From Lunularia cruciata (taxonomy: Eukaryota; Streptophyta; Marchantiopsida; Lunulariales; Lunulariaceae), in NCBI GenBank assembly GCA_948567375.1, contig OX419758.1, positions 47,383,473 to 47,447,472 of the forward strand: 64,000 bases of DNA. Direction: 5' to 3'. Under the pieces are notes generated by a model that worked only from the letters and a program-made list of their open reading frames with translations, had not been told where the DNA came from and made no database searches. Made by a program: the position numbers and the translations under genes. Positions 27,479-40,174 of the stretch are shown here, in pieces. Position 1 is the stretch's first letter, and each line of letters starts with the position of its first letter.

Positions 27479-28652
27479 GGCCCTTTACCATTGACTTTGA
27501 GACATCACTAGTATGTTTTGGTTATGGTAGATCACTTCTCCAAATGGATTGAGTTGGTAGCACTTCTTGACAAGTCCAATGAAGGGATAGCTTACTTGTT
27601 CTTGGATTGGGTTCTAAGTCATTTTGGTGCACCAATTGAGGTTTTGATTGATCAGAGTATAGAGTTCTTGGGGGAGTTCCAAGTCTTGTGTGACAAAGCC
27701 TTGATTGATCATCATACTACCTCTTGAGATCACCCTAAGGCAAATGGCTTGGCAAAGAGAGTGGTTCCGATGGTGAAGAGAGGATTGCATACGTATGGTT
27801 TGCAAAGAGGCCACTTAGGAAATTGGGATCTCCGGTTACCTTGGTTGCCCATGGGCTATTAGTTTAGTCTGCAAGCCTCCTTAGTGTCCTTCTTTCCTTA
27901 CTTTCTACTCTATGGACAAGATCTTGATTTTCTTGTAGCCATTTATCATGATGTTATTGTAGTTTTGGACTTAGATGATCCAGACATATAGGCGAGTGCA
28001 TGTTTTCAATGGCAAGTTTCTTTTGGAGAGTGATATCGATGGCCTTTTAGAACTTAGTAATTGCTCAACATAGGAATATCTTACGTTATGCTACTATTCA
28101 AGGAGGAGGTTATAGATCCTTGATCCATTGATTTCATCCAAGTGATTGTATATCTATAATAAACTACACCAATGATACTTGATGTTACTACAAGCCACAC
28201 TATCTTGAGAGTGTGTGAGGTTTTGCCTTCCAAAGTCCTTGTGTTGGAAGGACATGATGGTGGTTTTTGGAAGGACCATATGCACAATTGTGCGCCATGC
28301 CACCTCCCAAACATTGATGGCACTATGGATCCAAGCTTGGCACTTGTACATGCAAGCTTGTGGTGTATGTTATATGGCTCTTTCGGCGGAGCTGCTACTA
28401 TGTTGGTGTGTGGTAGTTGTTCAAGAGGATAGTATATGGCATGTTTGACTCCTCTTCTCACAGTGCAGTGTTTATGTCCTAGATGTACTTGACCTATAGC
28501 TAGTTCACCCTTTATGTGGTATAAATTGCAGACATGATGGGACTTGATAGCACCCGGCCTCTTGATCTTTGCCCACCATATGGTATATCACATACTTGGA
28601 GTAGATGGCTATATGGGTTAGAGTGACCTAACCACTAACTAGGAGGACGATT

Positions 28653-28756
28653 GTGGAACTTTAGAGTTCATGTATGACTTATGTGTGAGTTGTGCTTCTA
28701 TAGTGTATAATGTTGACAACAATGTATGTTGTGTAGTGATGTATATACGCACAATA
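28653..28756 (+). repeat. G1 LTR end piece
   Basis: About 100 bp (AGAGTTCATGTATGACTTAT through GATGTATATACGCAC) equal to the right end of the G1 LTR. The same stretch recurs at 29207-29297 and near 42412-42495. A purine stretch (AGGAGGACGA) lies just to the left. Confidence 0.6.
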
Positions 28757-29302
28757 GCTATTACAAAATTTATAGCTCCAAAGCCAGTTTGCTCGGATGC
28801 TAGAGTAGTAATGTTGGCAGTCATAAGTATTATGGTAGTTACTCATGGACTATTTGTTGGCAATCCTATTTCATGTTATGGCTACTGATCACATAGTAGG
28901 ACCCACTATCACTTGCACCATTTGCACCGTGGGATGTGCTATCAATGGTGATGTTAGGGTTGGAGACCTAGGTCGAGCAGAGGGGTATACCTTTGAGGTG
29001 AAATTCTAGAGAGCTCACATCTCTTATGTTGAGCCTTCAAGTTCTTAGTTATGGTGGATAGAGGCCGAGGACCGTCACTTGGAGTCTCTTAGCTAGAGTG
29101 AGTGTGGCTTGACTATAATCAATGTCCGATTGTTGGTAGAGTGTTGAGTGATAGAGTACATATCTGATTTGAGTGTTATTCAAGTGGAAGAATGAACTGA
29201 CTATTTTAGAGTTCATGTATGACTTATGTGTGAGTTGTGCTTCTATGGTAGATAATATTGACAACAATGTATGTTATGTAGCGATGTATATATGCACTAA
29301 GT
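28757..29302 (+). repeat. G1 LTR, right copy
   Basis: An LTR of about 545 bp, directly abutting the LTR end piece at 28653. It aligns with the left copy and with the 555-bp solo LTR at 41947 through CATCAATGG-like, GTGGATAGAGGCCGAGG and AATCAATGTCCGATTGTTGG segments. Boundaries are set by comparison with the solo copy. Confidence 0.65.
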
Positions 29303-31607
29303 TAACTCCATATTTAGGTGACTTTTCCTCATTGATATATCCTTCTAAACAAATCAGATTTTAAAACTTGCTTATGAGAAATATGTGGAGCCTTCCATAA
29401 ACGACTACTTCATTCCCATATTATTAACACTTGACATCAAAAGACAAAGTTTGAGAGTTGAAGCAAGAAATGAGAATTTATCACACCGTCTTTGTCTTGC
29501 CTTTGAGACTTATGTGCTAAGGTTCATCTGGTTTAGGAAGACTATGCTTCTAAAGTTTGTACCCTTGCGCACAAACTTCATAAGAGTTCAACTGGATTAT
29601 GGTTTGGTTTTGCTTCACCTAAAGTTTTTGGAGTTTCTTATGATTAGAATGCACTCGTAAACTTGGTTGGTTCTTAGTCGGTTTCAAGTTGATATGAATG
29701 AGCTCTATATTTTGTATATTTAACACTGACCTCTTTTCTTTAACTTCTGCCATCATCTACAGTACTTGTTTGGAATCAGCAGAAGCCGTTCTAGTGACGG
29801 GGGAATCCAGAACTCATTAAATAGATTTAAAATGCTGAAATGTAAATATGATATGTGCAAATCGATATGAGTATTAAAAAGAAATTTTAATTAGATGAAT
29901 TTAGATGAAAAAGGAAAATAGAGATGAATTTTAAAACCATAAAAGAGATTATATGAATTTTATAAATAGAATGTAAATTGAAGTAAAGGCATGATAGCAA
30001 CATATCGAGAGCAACACACATGTATAGAACTAGTAAGCATTGTGTAATAAGTAATAGCTATGTCAAGAAATAGTATACATCAGGTAATCGACTATCTACA
30101 AGAGGACAGGGTATGAAAAAATGATAGTAGAAGCCGTCCAACGAACGGGGGATGCAAAGCGAAGCGCTAGAGTACTGGATACAAGAGTATAGGGTATGAA
30201 AAAATGAGAGTAGAACCCGTCCAGAGAACGAGGGATGCAGAGCGATGCGGTAGAGTACTGGCTAGAGTATATCGCAACATGCGTTATAAATGCATGAGTC
30301 CTAAAACAACTAAACAACAGAAGAAAGCAAAAGGTGGTCATAATAAACTTCCACAAAGCAGTATGCGTTCATAGGTGCCCAAAGCAGTGCCGGAGTAGAT
30401 GAGCAGATGGCAATACCCCTCATGCCGAGTTTCTGTGCGCAAGTTCATGAATGCCAAGGCCAACTCGGTTGATTAGTAGTATGGGTGGCGGGTTTGTTCT
30501 TTATCACTTGAATTCTATTCTCTCACTAACTTTTACTTACTGCTCACCCTTTTGTTCCACATATAAACTCCTTAATATTGAAAAACTTCTAGGATATTAG
30601 GTACTCCTTAGTAAGCTTACTACGAGAAACATTCTTGGTACCACTTGGGCTACTTCTACAAAAAAACATCCTCTTCGTTCTCCAGCACTTGAGTCCAGAC
30701 AGCTGATTTTGTTTTTGTATGCAAGTACCTTCCATTTTTTTCGCTGTCTTCTGGGATAAGAATTTCATAGAAGAGCGGAAACATGTTCGAATAAAGAGCC
30801 GAATTGAGAAAATCAAGTTGCGGGTGTCAAGACAAGAAAAATCAACTGAAAGAGTAGACTTCATTCTGTACACCAAACAAACTCGCAAACACCATGCACT
30901 GCGCTGCAAGTTCCTAGTCAAGCCAACAATTACAACTGTGCCGGAAAATTCGGCAACAGGAAGTATGATCCCATTACTTGCTGATAGGGCATACTTTAGG
31001 CACTGGTAGACACTACATTTACGTTGGAACATGTTCTTTACAGTTTACTACTTCTAACTTCTGAAATGACCTCTTTTGGTGGGAAAAATTCAGAGCCACC
31101 ACCTGACCCGTGTGACGCCTCAAAACTAACTAATGTAGACCAATTTAGATGACATTTGACATTCTATAACGCGGAAAATATTGAGAGTACTCAATATTCC
31201 CTCGTTGGGTATGGAACTACTACAACCGGTTGCTCTTCTTGAAGATTACATAAAACTCAAAACAGTCCACAACTTCGTTCTGTAAAACATCTTCCTTTCG
31301 TCAAGATCTATCAACTGGCTAAATGAGCCAGCTCAAAATCACGTTTCACCAACAGTAAACAGCAGAGATAAGGATCTGTATAGTAGTTCAATCTCTTCCA
31401 TCACGTGAGAGACTAAACATCTGCATGAGCATTCATTGAGTCAATCCGAACTGCCTTCAAACCATCCGTCAAGCCAATCATGAAAGCTGGAATAGATCTT
31501 TGAGACGCATGTACTCGTGGGCCAAAGAGCTCTTTCTACAAGTAGCAAAGCTCTTCATCCAGTAATTTCCAGTGGGACCAAACATGTACAGAGACATTCG
31601 GTTCATC
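29303..31607. other. Spacer and 3' flank of the PAF1 gene
   Basis: No recognisable gene. The right end (about 31.0-31.6 kb) should include the 3' UTR of the minus-strand PAF1 gene. Open frames at 29385-29660 (+), 30589-31032 (-) and 30719-31009 (+) show no known domain, and the last two overlap each other. Confidence 0.4.
30109..30274. repeat. 83-bp tandem duplication
   Basis: Two adjacent imperfect units starting GGGTATGAAAAAATGA at 30109 and 30192. Both also contain a GTAGAA-CCGTCC-GAACG block and TAGAGTACTGG. Non-coding. Confidence 0.85.
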
Positions 31608-34600
31608 TCAGACGGACATGTCATCATCACTGACATCTTCGTGGTTTAAAACGGTCTCTTCACGCACTGCTTTCCGCTTGGTGGATGTTGTCAAAGGTTC
31701 TGGTGATCTCCTGCGCTTTTGTCCAGCATCTGGGACACCTCGTGCACGTCCCTACATTGGTACAATTACAAATAATGGAAAATGTTAATGAGCATCCTTA
31801 AAGTCAGTACTCCAGCAGTATCACATCCTTAGGTTATGTTCCTGCTTAATAAATGCTGAACCCAAGTTTGAGTCCCGGCAATTCTTCATTTTGTGCGATA
31901 TAGTCAATTCTGTGTAATAAGGATTTCTGTTGCTTCGGAATTAAACCAAGACAGGTGGAAGTAAGAAAAGCGGCATAGAGTAAGTCGAAAATTAGCAGAC
32001 AATCAGACCTCCATGAAAGAGTGTTTGGCTTCGTCCCTCGTTCTCAACTCCTCGTCCGTTAAATCACGGCGATGCACTGTGACCCTTGAAGGTACCGGAA
32101 ACTGGTTATCGAAATCTTCTTCTTTTGGTCGTCCCTCCTTCGCTTTTTTCTTGTGCAGAATTAGTTTCGAAGGCAGAGGCTGCACAGCAAAGGGTTCAGC
32201 TCCAAGATATCAGAGATGAAAATACTCGCCTTTTTGCAAGGAAGAAGATATATATCCAACTCCCAAAATAGGAAGACTCCTTGAATGTGGTTCAAGGAAT
32301 CTTGAAAGGCTGTTAAATTTCTCTACCATTGTACTTATGGTCTAGATCCAAAAGTAGGAGAGAGTAAACTAATGCCTTGTAGGTTGAACAAAACATTCGG
32401 CCACTGAAATGAGGATGAGAATGACGAATATTCATTAAGAATTACCAGATAAGTAACACCATCTTCCCCGAAGCAGAACACATACGTACTTTCTTGATGG
32501 TCTGCTCTAAGCTGAGAAAAAACCAACATGGAAAGAGATTGTGGTGAGCATAAAGCGTATTACAAATCCCATCCACAAGATCAAGCGTTTAAAACACCAC
32601 CAGTACTAGGCTTTCGCTAGTTCACGAGTTGTAAAAAACTTGGCTAACAAAACCCTAAAAGGGGTACATATTAATGAAATACTATGCACCTTATGTGGTT
32701 CAAGCAAATAACAAACTGAATTGATTACTGACACTGAAGTGAGTGGCCTTACATCCCAATGGTACTCCCGCACCCAAGCATATTGCAACTCCTCGTCTTC
32801 TTCGTAAATATCTCTGCCAAGCTGTACACCAGAAAAAGCCAATAGTTAGAGACTGTCATTACTCTTCTCATAGTACCAAAAATTGTCAAGTAACACTTCG
32901 GCGAGTAGCATGGAACAACAAGTATTCGACAAGATTTACCTCTTCTGGCTTTGGGATCATATATGCCACAAACTTCTCGGGTTTCTGATCTTCTGAAACA
33001 GGCGGAAGTACATAGCTCTTGACAATCGCCTGTAAAACGTAAAATTCCGTCATCAAGCACTCATACGAAAAGTTCTGTGATGTTCCATTCACAAAATGAC
33101 CTGCAGACGACTGAAATCTCACTTCTGCCATGACGGAAACTGCTTCTCTAACGGCTCTGTAGACATGTTGAAGTCGAATTTGCGACATTACAAACTACAT
33201 GAAGAGCACAGATCAAAATAAAGGAATCATTACCCTGGCTTCAATCTCATCCCGCATCTCTATATCCAGCTTAGATACCATTTCAGACTCCCCAGTTGGA
33301 TCCGTATCGAAGATCATATGCACAAATTGATCACCCCATCTGGAAATAGACATCGCGTAAGCATAATCGTCAGCTTGTACAGCATTATTAATCACATTTA
33401 GTAACAGTCAAGCAATTTTGGGTCCAAAGAACAGGACTAAGAGCTAGAAAGGGCCTGTAAACTCCTTGCTTCACCGCTATGTAAGCTAAAAGCAATTCTC
33501 ACAGCAACCCTCTTAAAGGTTCTTAAACCTGATATAGTCAGTGACACTGGACACCTTACACGCAAATCTTGGAAAAAAGTTGGTGAGTGTAGTCTGAAAG
33601 AAGAGAGCAAGCTAGTAGTGCAAATCCTACCTGTCAAAGTCGGGTAGAAGTGGCAAAATCTCCACAGCCTCAAGCTCCGGCTTTGTTTGATGGACGGGAG
33701 GTTGTTTGGCCAGTTTGAATGATTCTTCGATAGCCTGAATTTGCTGATCTCTGGATTTCCAAAGAAGTTCATGACTTAGAAAGCTTGAAACCTCAAGTAA
33801 GACCATCAGCTAAGTGGAGGAGAAAGTGGAAATCACGATCTTGTCCTAAAGAACACCAACCTGTCGTTGATGGTATTGAGGAGTCTTTCTCCTTCCCGCT
33901 GTTCCCTCTGCTCTTTGGCTTGTTTCTCATTCAATGACTGGAACATGCAGGCAACATCAGCAGGTCATTTCCTACTAATTCACAAAGAGGATATTGATTT
34001 TGATTAAACTCCCTAGATAGTACATGGTGATATAAAGAATTTGTCTTTCTCTGTCTAGTCTCATTTCTAATGACGACGGATCTTGTCTCAGGAGGGGGAT
34101 GACATGGAGTTTAATTCCTTACGTGAATATTCTACAATAGTCAGACATACATTCGGGTCTTTCCTTCCATAGGAGGGGCTTCCATGACGTTCCCGCAGAT
34201 ACACAAGACAGCCGCACAAGCTCACACTCACTTTGAGAGGCTCTGGAACCCTGAGTACTAACGTTGAAGGCAGACCAAAACATTTATACAACAGAGCAAA
34301 AGCAGACCCCCATGTCCTTGACAATTACTGACCTGTTTCGCTGGATCAAGGCTGAGAGGCGAGATGTACTGTGTCTTCACAAGCCATGCAACTCCTTTGT
34401 CGGTTGGTCTGTCCTTCTTCCTTATGGATAATGGCTCTTTCCTGTTAACAACTTCATCGTCCAGCAGCAGTTCAGCGTCTTCCGGGTCCATAGGTGGTTT
34501 GACTTTAGGTGCACTGCGAGAATTGAACGATAAAGTCACCAGTCTAATACGAGGACTGGGAGAGTAAAGGACCTAGCCAAACAAGAAACATCCCCCGGAT

Positions 34601-36909
34601 CTTCAAAATGGAAAGAAGTAGATTGCCATCAAATGCTCAAATGTAGATGGAAGCAGATAAATCATTCGTACTTGTAGGCACTCAGATCCAAAAGATCAAG
34701 GGGAATCCCTAAGTCAGGTTCCACGAATAGCTTGTGCTTGTAATTCTTCTCCAACGTTGTAATCGTATACTTTGTATACCTGCGACCATCTATACATTGT
34801 CTCTTCAAACCGCCAACCAAATTTCATAACCAGCGTATAAAACAGAAACCCCAATGAAACCCTCTGGAAAACACTACACCACTCAGACTGTTAACTTGAA
34901 GATTCCTAGCTCACAAACTTGAACTCAATCTAGGTTCATTGATTACAAAACTTCAACATATTCATATCTCGCAAACTCTTTGAGTTTGGAATCTACCTTC
35001 GGACATACCCTCTAGATGTGCAAGGTCGAATCAACAAGGAGAATTTCCAAGGTAGTAGATCTAAATGTCAAGAGCTCCTGTAGATATTAACTACTTAAAT
35101 CTTCACTGAAGTTAATAAGGACAATTATTCAGAAAAGAGGTCAGAGAGAGAAGATGAAGATACGCACTGATCCTTATCATTATTGATATGCATCAACCTT
35201 GGTTGAGAGACAGCATCCGGTAGCTCGTTTCTAAATCTGCATATAGACCCAGTACAAATATGTGTCATTTCCCTCAGCTGCTGTAGTGATATGTGTCATA
35301 TCTCTCATGTCCATGCTCAACTCCGTTCAACTAACCCTAAACACCTAAACCATGTGTGCAACAGATTTTCCGTTTCGAGGGAAAACGAGAAGAAAATCTA
35401 ACATTTTAAAGAGGAGACAACTCGAGCCACACGTGTCTACCTCTTAACACGCTTATATGAGTACATCGTATTGTACTCTCAAACTGGAGAAGGAAAAAAA
35501 TTCCAGAACTGACATGAGTTACCCTAGATGAACTTTAGGCGTCAACCCTAAGAATTCAAACACAAAAGACTGTGGAAAAGATTGTCAAACTTCTCATTCT
35601 TCACTCCAAAAAAGTAAAGACTAAATATATGAAGAAAAAATGCTCAGATCCAGTAACTCGTGCTTGTACACACTCTCCACTGTATGTCCTCGTGGAAGTA
35701 CAGAAGTTGGAACTTCTTGTACTAAGTAAGAGTATGTCAAACCATGGAGCTCTTCATACATATATTGAGTATATGAATATGGAACCCGTTAGTCAGAACA
35801 CGGTTCTAATGAACGGGTTATCCATACCCATAACCCGTCATATATCAGTATCGGTGGCGTGAATAAATAGCCTCCGAATGGCCAAGAGGGAATCGGTCAA
35901 CTCACCTAATTTTACACAAAAATGTCGATGGTCGCTTAAGTCTATTCTCAATCTTATCAGCTGCAGGAATAGACCGCCTTTCAACCCTATTGTCTCTCTC
36001 CTTTGTCCCATTACTCGGACCTGGCTTTGACGAAGAACCAGGCAGTCCTCTGCTTCTGTCCTTGTGTCTCTCCTCGGCCTTATGTCTTTCGTATTCCTTC
36101 ATCTTCCGTTCTCGCCGCTCATCCGCAGTCTCCATTCTTCTACTGTGTGGAGCTGCTGAAACCACACTATTTCCTCTCGACGAAGAGGAACTAGGACCAC
36201 CCATACTCCTACCTTGCGCATGAGTACCACCTCCCATTCCATGTGAATGAGATGAGGAAGCAGGCCGATGAGATTGCATTGAGCCCTGCTGCACATTGGG
36301 TCGATTCAAGGAGGCATTGTTGGCATATCCCATATTATGACCCTGATTGACGTGTGGTTGATTTTGATACGCAGGCTGATTCATAGGTACATGAGAAGTC
36401 TGGTGTGGATGCTGAGAATGCCCGTGAAGATGATGTGAGTGTGACTGGGGATGAGAAGGTGGGTAATGAGGAGGAGGTGGAGGAGGATGGTGCTGCTGTG
36501 AACCAGGTGGTGGAAGAGGGGGAAGAAGTTGTTGCGGACCTTGAGGAGGCGGGGGAGGGCGCTGCTGTGGACCTGGTGGTGGAGGAGGCGGTGCTGTGCC
36601 ATAAGGTGGAGGCCCAGGGGGAGGAGGAGGTCCAGGGGGAGGCCCGGGAGGCGGACCAGGAGGTGGTGGTGGTGGTGGTGGTGCAGCAGCAGAACCATAA
36701 TGGTTAGGATTGTAACCACCGGGTGGTGGTGGTGGCAATGGAGGGTAAGGATTCAGATTGTATGCTCCAGGTGGTGGGGGTGGCAGTGGAGGCGGTCCTG
36801 GCGGCCCTGGAGGTCCAGGAGCAGTACTGGGACGAAATCCCCCACCAGGGGGTCCTCCAGGTCCAGGAGGTCTTCCAGGGGCATTATTTTGGTACAACGA
36901 GGACGCCAT
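31608..36909 (-). CDS. ELF7: PAF1 complex subunit PAF1 (ELF7/VIP2-like), 12 exons
   Basis: PAF1 is a core subunit of the nuclear PAF1 complex, which travels with RNA polymerase II and promotes H2B ubiquitination and H3K4/K36 methylation; Arabidopsis ELF7 is needed for FLC expression. Exons, transcript order: 36909-35906, 35236-35168, 34779-34672, 34513-34333, 33937-33861, 33750-33631, 33339-33234, 33029-32940, 32821-32753, 32511-32446, 32179-32009, 31751-31608. All are GT-AG and in frame; 2205 nt, 734 aa. Residues 1-150 are Pro/Gly-rich, 150-190 His/Gln-rich, about 260-300 charged (ETADERRERKMKEYERHKAE). The Paf1 domain starts NRLKRPSTFLCKIRFRNELP. Family blocks follow: VEPDLGIPLDLLDLSAYN, KKDRPTDKGVAWLVKTQYIS, EILPLLPDFDRWGDQFVHM, KPEKFVAYMIPKPEE, ELQYAWVREYHWD and FPVPSRVTVHRR. 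The C-terminus is basic then acidic (HEDVSDDDMSV). The donor of the last intron (GTCTGA) is weak. Confidence 0.95.
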
Positions 36910-38539
36910 TGCCCTCTCCTAGCCCTACAGCTGCACAATTAGTACAATTAACCCCTGTTCTCAAACCTGTGCAGCACCCCTGAACTACTACTCCACAATC
37001 TTCACTCTAATCACTTGTACTTTTCTGCTCCTGTCCTCCTTTCTGGATTTCCATTTGATTGATGGAAAACGCACCTGTCAGCATTCATGTACAGATAGAA
37101 AGCTTCTTATACATGTCCAGAGTCCCCTTGACAAAGATGCAATGACATCCAAATAAAATACCAAATCGTAACGAGCCTTCATTATTCCTATGATGTAAAA
37201 CAAAACGGATGCATAAGATGCACGAACGTGTTTTGTCGACTTCTAACAAACTGAAATATTTAACTGTCATTTCCTTAACTTCCAACGTGATCATGCAGTT
37301 GAGGAGTCCATTGTGCACAAACCAAACACAGATACCGAATTAAATCTAGGCCGCTTCTGGTGAAAACTAAAATACAGACACTAATGCAAGCGAGGTAAGT
37401 TGGAGGAGGAGTTTGTTGTTGTTGCTAATTATAACACATTCTTCCTTGAAAATAAGAAGGTAAGTGTGGACTTGATCCCGATACTCGCTTTCCTTCCGAC
37501 CAGTCTGTGTACGATCATCAATCGTCCGGAAGTCGGTAGCTACTTCGAGGCTTTGCCAAAAATTGGCATCATTAATGTCGGAACGTAGATGAGAAGAGAA
37601 AGGGTAAAATCTACGCGCAGCACCTGAGGTCTTTATGACTGGAAGAGCTCAGGAATCCTCTAGCCGAGCTAAGGAAATTAGAACCTCGTCAACAGAAGGA
37701 CCGCCTGGACTGACAGCTAAACCAAATTTGTCGCTTTAGCAGTTGTGAGCAGGAAGAATTGAAATTTGAAAATGCATTTCGCTTCACCCCGGAGGCTTCA
37801 CTTACTATAACATCCCTCATACAAATTTCCGCACTGCTTACACCAAAGCTTACAACCGTAAGGCTAGATCCAAAACAAAGACAAAGCCAAGCCTACAGTC
37901 AAGCAAATGCCCGGGGTCGAGCCAAACAGAGCCAGCGGCGTGCGATTAACCTTCGGAATCATCAAAACAAGCCCTCACCTGTCCTTCGAACCTTAACCCG
38001 AAACGCCAGAATGAACTCTCACATGCGCCTCAAAACCCTTAATTTCGAGCCTTCATCAATGCGGAGGCCTAGCATCATCCTCTCCATGGTCGTGGACTCT
38101 CGAGGTTTACTGATGCACTTTTCAAAAATGATCCACACTATTCGTACGGCAAGCTAACCTATGAGTGTAGACGGCAGTGTGAAGGGAACTCGTTCAAAGA
38201 TTCAAGTCGCCTGTCACAATTACGAGGCGTGGATTTGAACCTGGACGGGACGCGATGAAGGAAAAAGAAAGCAGCAAAGCAAGACGTCGATCTTCCTCTT
38301 CAAGTCTCGAGGCCCGCTCTTCTCCTGAGTCTGCTGCAGTCACAAATTCCCCGTCCCGCACTAATGATTCAATCTCAGTTGTTCCCTTCCCCCCGTCACA
38401 TAGACGACGGTGCCGTTCCTCGTCCAGTACTAGTGATTCAATCTCCGTTGTTCTATTAGTTTCGTCGTTATCAATTAGTGATGGAAGACTTTTGGCAATT
38501 CAAAGTTCACTATCATTTCCTATGTAAATTTGGTTCACG
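36910..38539. other. Upstream region of the PAF1 gene and spacer
   Basis: Should hold the 5' UTR and promoter of the minus-strand PAF1 gene. Plus-strand open frames at 37759-38157 and 38255-38527 have no recognisable domain. The second is Ser-rich and contains an imperfect repeat (ATGATTCAATCTCAGTTGTT near 38365 and GTGATTCAATCTCCGTTGTT near 38431). GGATTTGAACC near 38232 looks like a tRNA T-arm in reverse but no tRNA folds around it. Confidence 0.4.
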
Positions 38540-39434
38540 TTAATTTTGTCAGTCGAAAAGGGCGACCGCGTCAAATGGGAAGATCCCATCAAAAACAAAA
38601 AAGCCCCAATAGAGTCTATACTAGAAATCTGCACTTCCGCAACTAAGATATCGGAGCTATGCAACCCTACGACATATGCAAGTCATACCCTCTACAAACG
38701 ACGGGAGCATCCGAAGAAACATCACCTAGTGTGATTGCTCTCTTATGGATTGCATAAACCATTGCACTATATAGAGCAATGGACACATATTATCTAAAAT
38801 ATATTACAAAACATGAGAGTGAGAGTGGTATCCCATGGCCCCTAACATGATAAGCTTTTGCACACTCCTTGACAAATGTGTCGATCACCGCATCCATCAC
38901 TCCATATAACTCCAAGGCTAGAGTAACAAAGAGATGACCTCGTTGCATGCCCCTATACTTGGAAACCTTCTGACCTACTTCTGCACTAGTTGCCCATCCA
39001 GAGAGATGTGTAATCACTCCCTCCAAAATTGTATCCCGCATAGGGTCCGTAACCACGACATCTGCTACTATCACTTAATCATCTTGAACCAAGTATAAGT
39101 ATACCTTGACATGTGTCATTTGCAAAGCTTATGAACTCTCCCTCCAAGCCAAGTATCCACTCTCTCATGCCATAGCAAACACTATGTCCCTAATAGCATC
39201 ATGGATAATTATCTTCTTTCCTCCAAAAGGACATTGTGTCATATGGACCATTGTTGCATCTAGTGTAGAATCACACTCACAAGTGAGTATGAAGATGCAT
39301 ATGGGTGAACCAAACCTAGGCTAAACCTCATCATTATAGAGAAAGTAACAGGTGCAAGTTGGGATGTACTAATGCATGGTCGAGCTAAGATCCCAAGAGC
39401 CTACACTCTTGCCGGAGCAAGAGCAAAGACGTGT

Positions 39435-40174
39435 TGTAATACCAATAGCTAGACACATGATCTAGAGATGAAATTTGGTTTGGTAACATTTGGGAGATTT
39501 TATACATGATGGACTAAGTAGATCAGAAAAATATATCACCAAAAGAGTACTTCTACCAATAGGCCAGAAACCAAAACATGCTTGAAGACTTTAGAATCAA
39601 TAACTAGACATATGATCTAGAGGTGAAACTTGGGGTGGTGACACTTGGAACGATGTTACACATGATGGAAAACATAATTCAAATAGAGGTATCACCAAAA
39701 GAGCACTTCTATTAATAGAGTAGGAGCCAAAAATAGCCTGAAAAATTTTAAGCCATTTTTGGAAGCCTAAACGGATGAATTAGGCCTCAAAATGACATTA
39801 TTCCCATTCTTTATGCAGAATAGGCTTGCCTTATCCCCCATGATTTGTCTCATTGAGAGCTTTCCAATGGTACCTTAGCCATGTGATTCTGAGCTTTGTA
39901 CAATAAGATTCCCTAAAGATTCCATTTGGTCAAACCCATTTCACTAGCTAGATAGGACAAGGACTGACATGTTACCCATCCAAACAACTAATCCAAAGAT
40001 GGAGCTTGCTGACATGTCACAAATCCATGTACCTGATCCAAGGGTGGAGCTTCCTTTAAGTGGATCCTCTTTGCTATATACTAAAGAGAAGGTGCTCCTT
40101 TGGGGCATCAAAGGATTGAGTGTAAAATATGTGTTTTCTCTCTTGAAGAGTTCTCTTGTCCTCGGAGTATTACA
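39435..40174 (+). mobile_element. Solo LTR of gypsy family G2 (plus orientation)
   Basis: About 740 bp beginning TGTAATACCAATAGC and ending GAGTATTACA. It is the reverse complement of the LTRs flanking the G2 element at 55.8-62.5 kb (CCTCGGAGTATTACA is the shared end). It lies within the family-C LINE, whose sequence continues on both sides. A clear 5-bp target duplication is not seen; only about three bases match. LTRs left without an internal part usually arise by recombination between the two LTRs of one element. Confidence 0.8.

Larger units (their letters stand above)
16393..29302 (+). mobile_element. Ty3/gypsy LTR retrotransposon fossil G1, split by a LINE
   Basis: A degraded Ty3/gypsy element in plus orientation, bracketed by related LTR sequence at about 16393-16830 and 28653-29302. 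Order of recognisable parts: gag with a zinc-knuckle-like stretch near 17.44-17.49 kb, a protease-like region near 18.4-18.6 kb, reverse transcriptase from about 25.76 to 26.4 kb, RNase H to about 26.9 kb, and integrase from about 27.05 to 27.85 kb. The gag-PR-RT-RH-IN order is that of Ty3/gypsy. A LINE is inserted at about 20.25-25.63 kb in the same orientation. The element is broken in many places. Its LTR copies look roughly a quarter diverged by eye, so it is old. Ends are approximate; no clear target duplication was found. Confidence 0.8.

Noticed and set aside
30589-31032. 147-codon open frame (-) near the PAF1 3' end
   Set aside because: Overlapped by a plus-strand frame; no domain. 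Likely 3' flank of PAF1.
35990-36983. Long open frames opposite PAF1 exon 1
   Set aside because: Shadows of the Pro/Gly-rich coding exon on the other strand and in other frames.
37759-38157. 132-codon open frame (+) upstream of PAF1
   Set aside because: No recognisable domain; sits in the likely promoter region of the divergent PAF1 gene.
38226-38250. GGATTTGAACC, like the reverse of a tRNA T-arm
   Set aside because: No matching stems, anticodon arm or box A at a suitable distance on the minus strand.
38255-38527. 90-codon Ser-rich frame (+) just before the LINE
   Set aside because: Could be a gene start cut by the LINE, but no domain and no downstream exon was found; internal repeat suggests low complexity.
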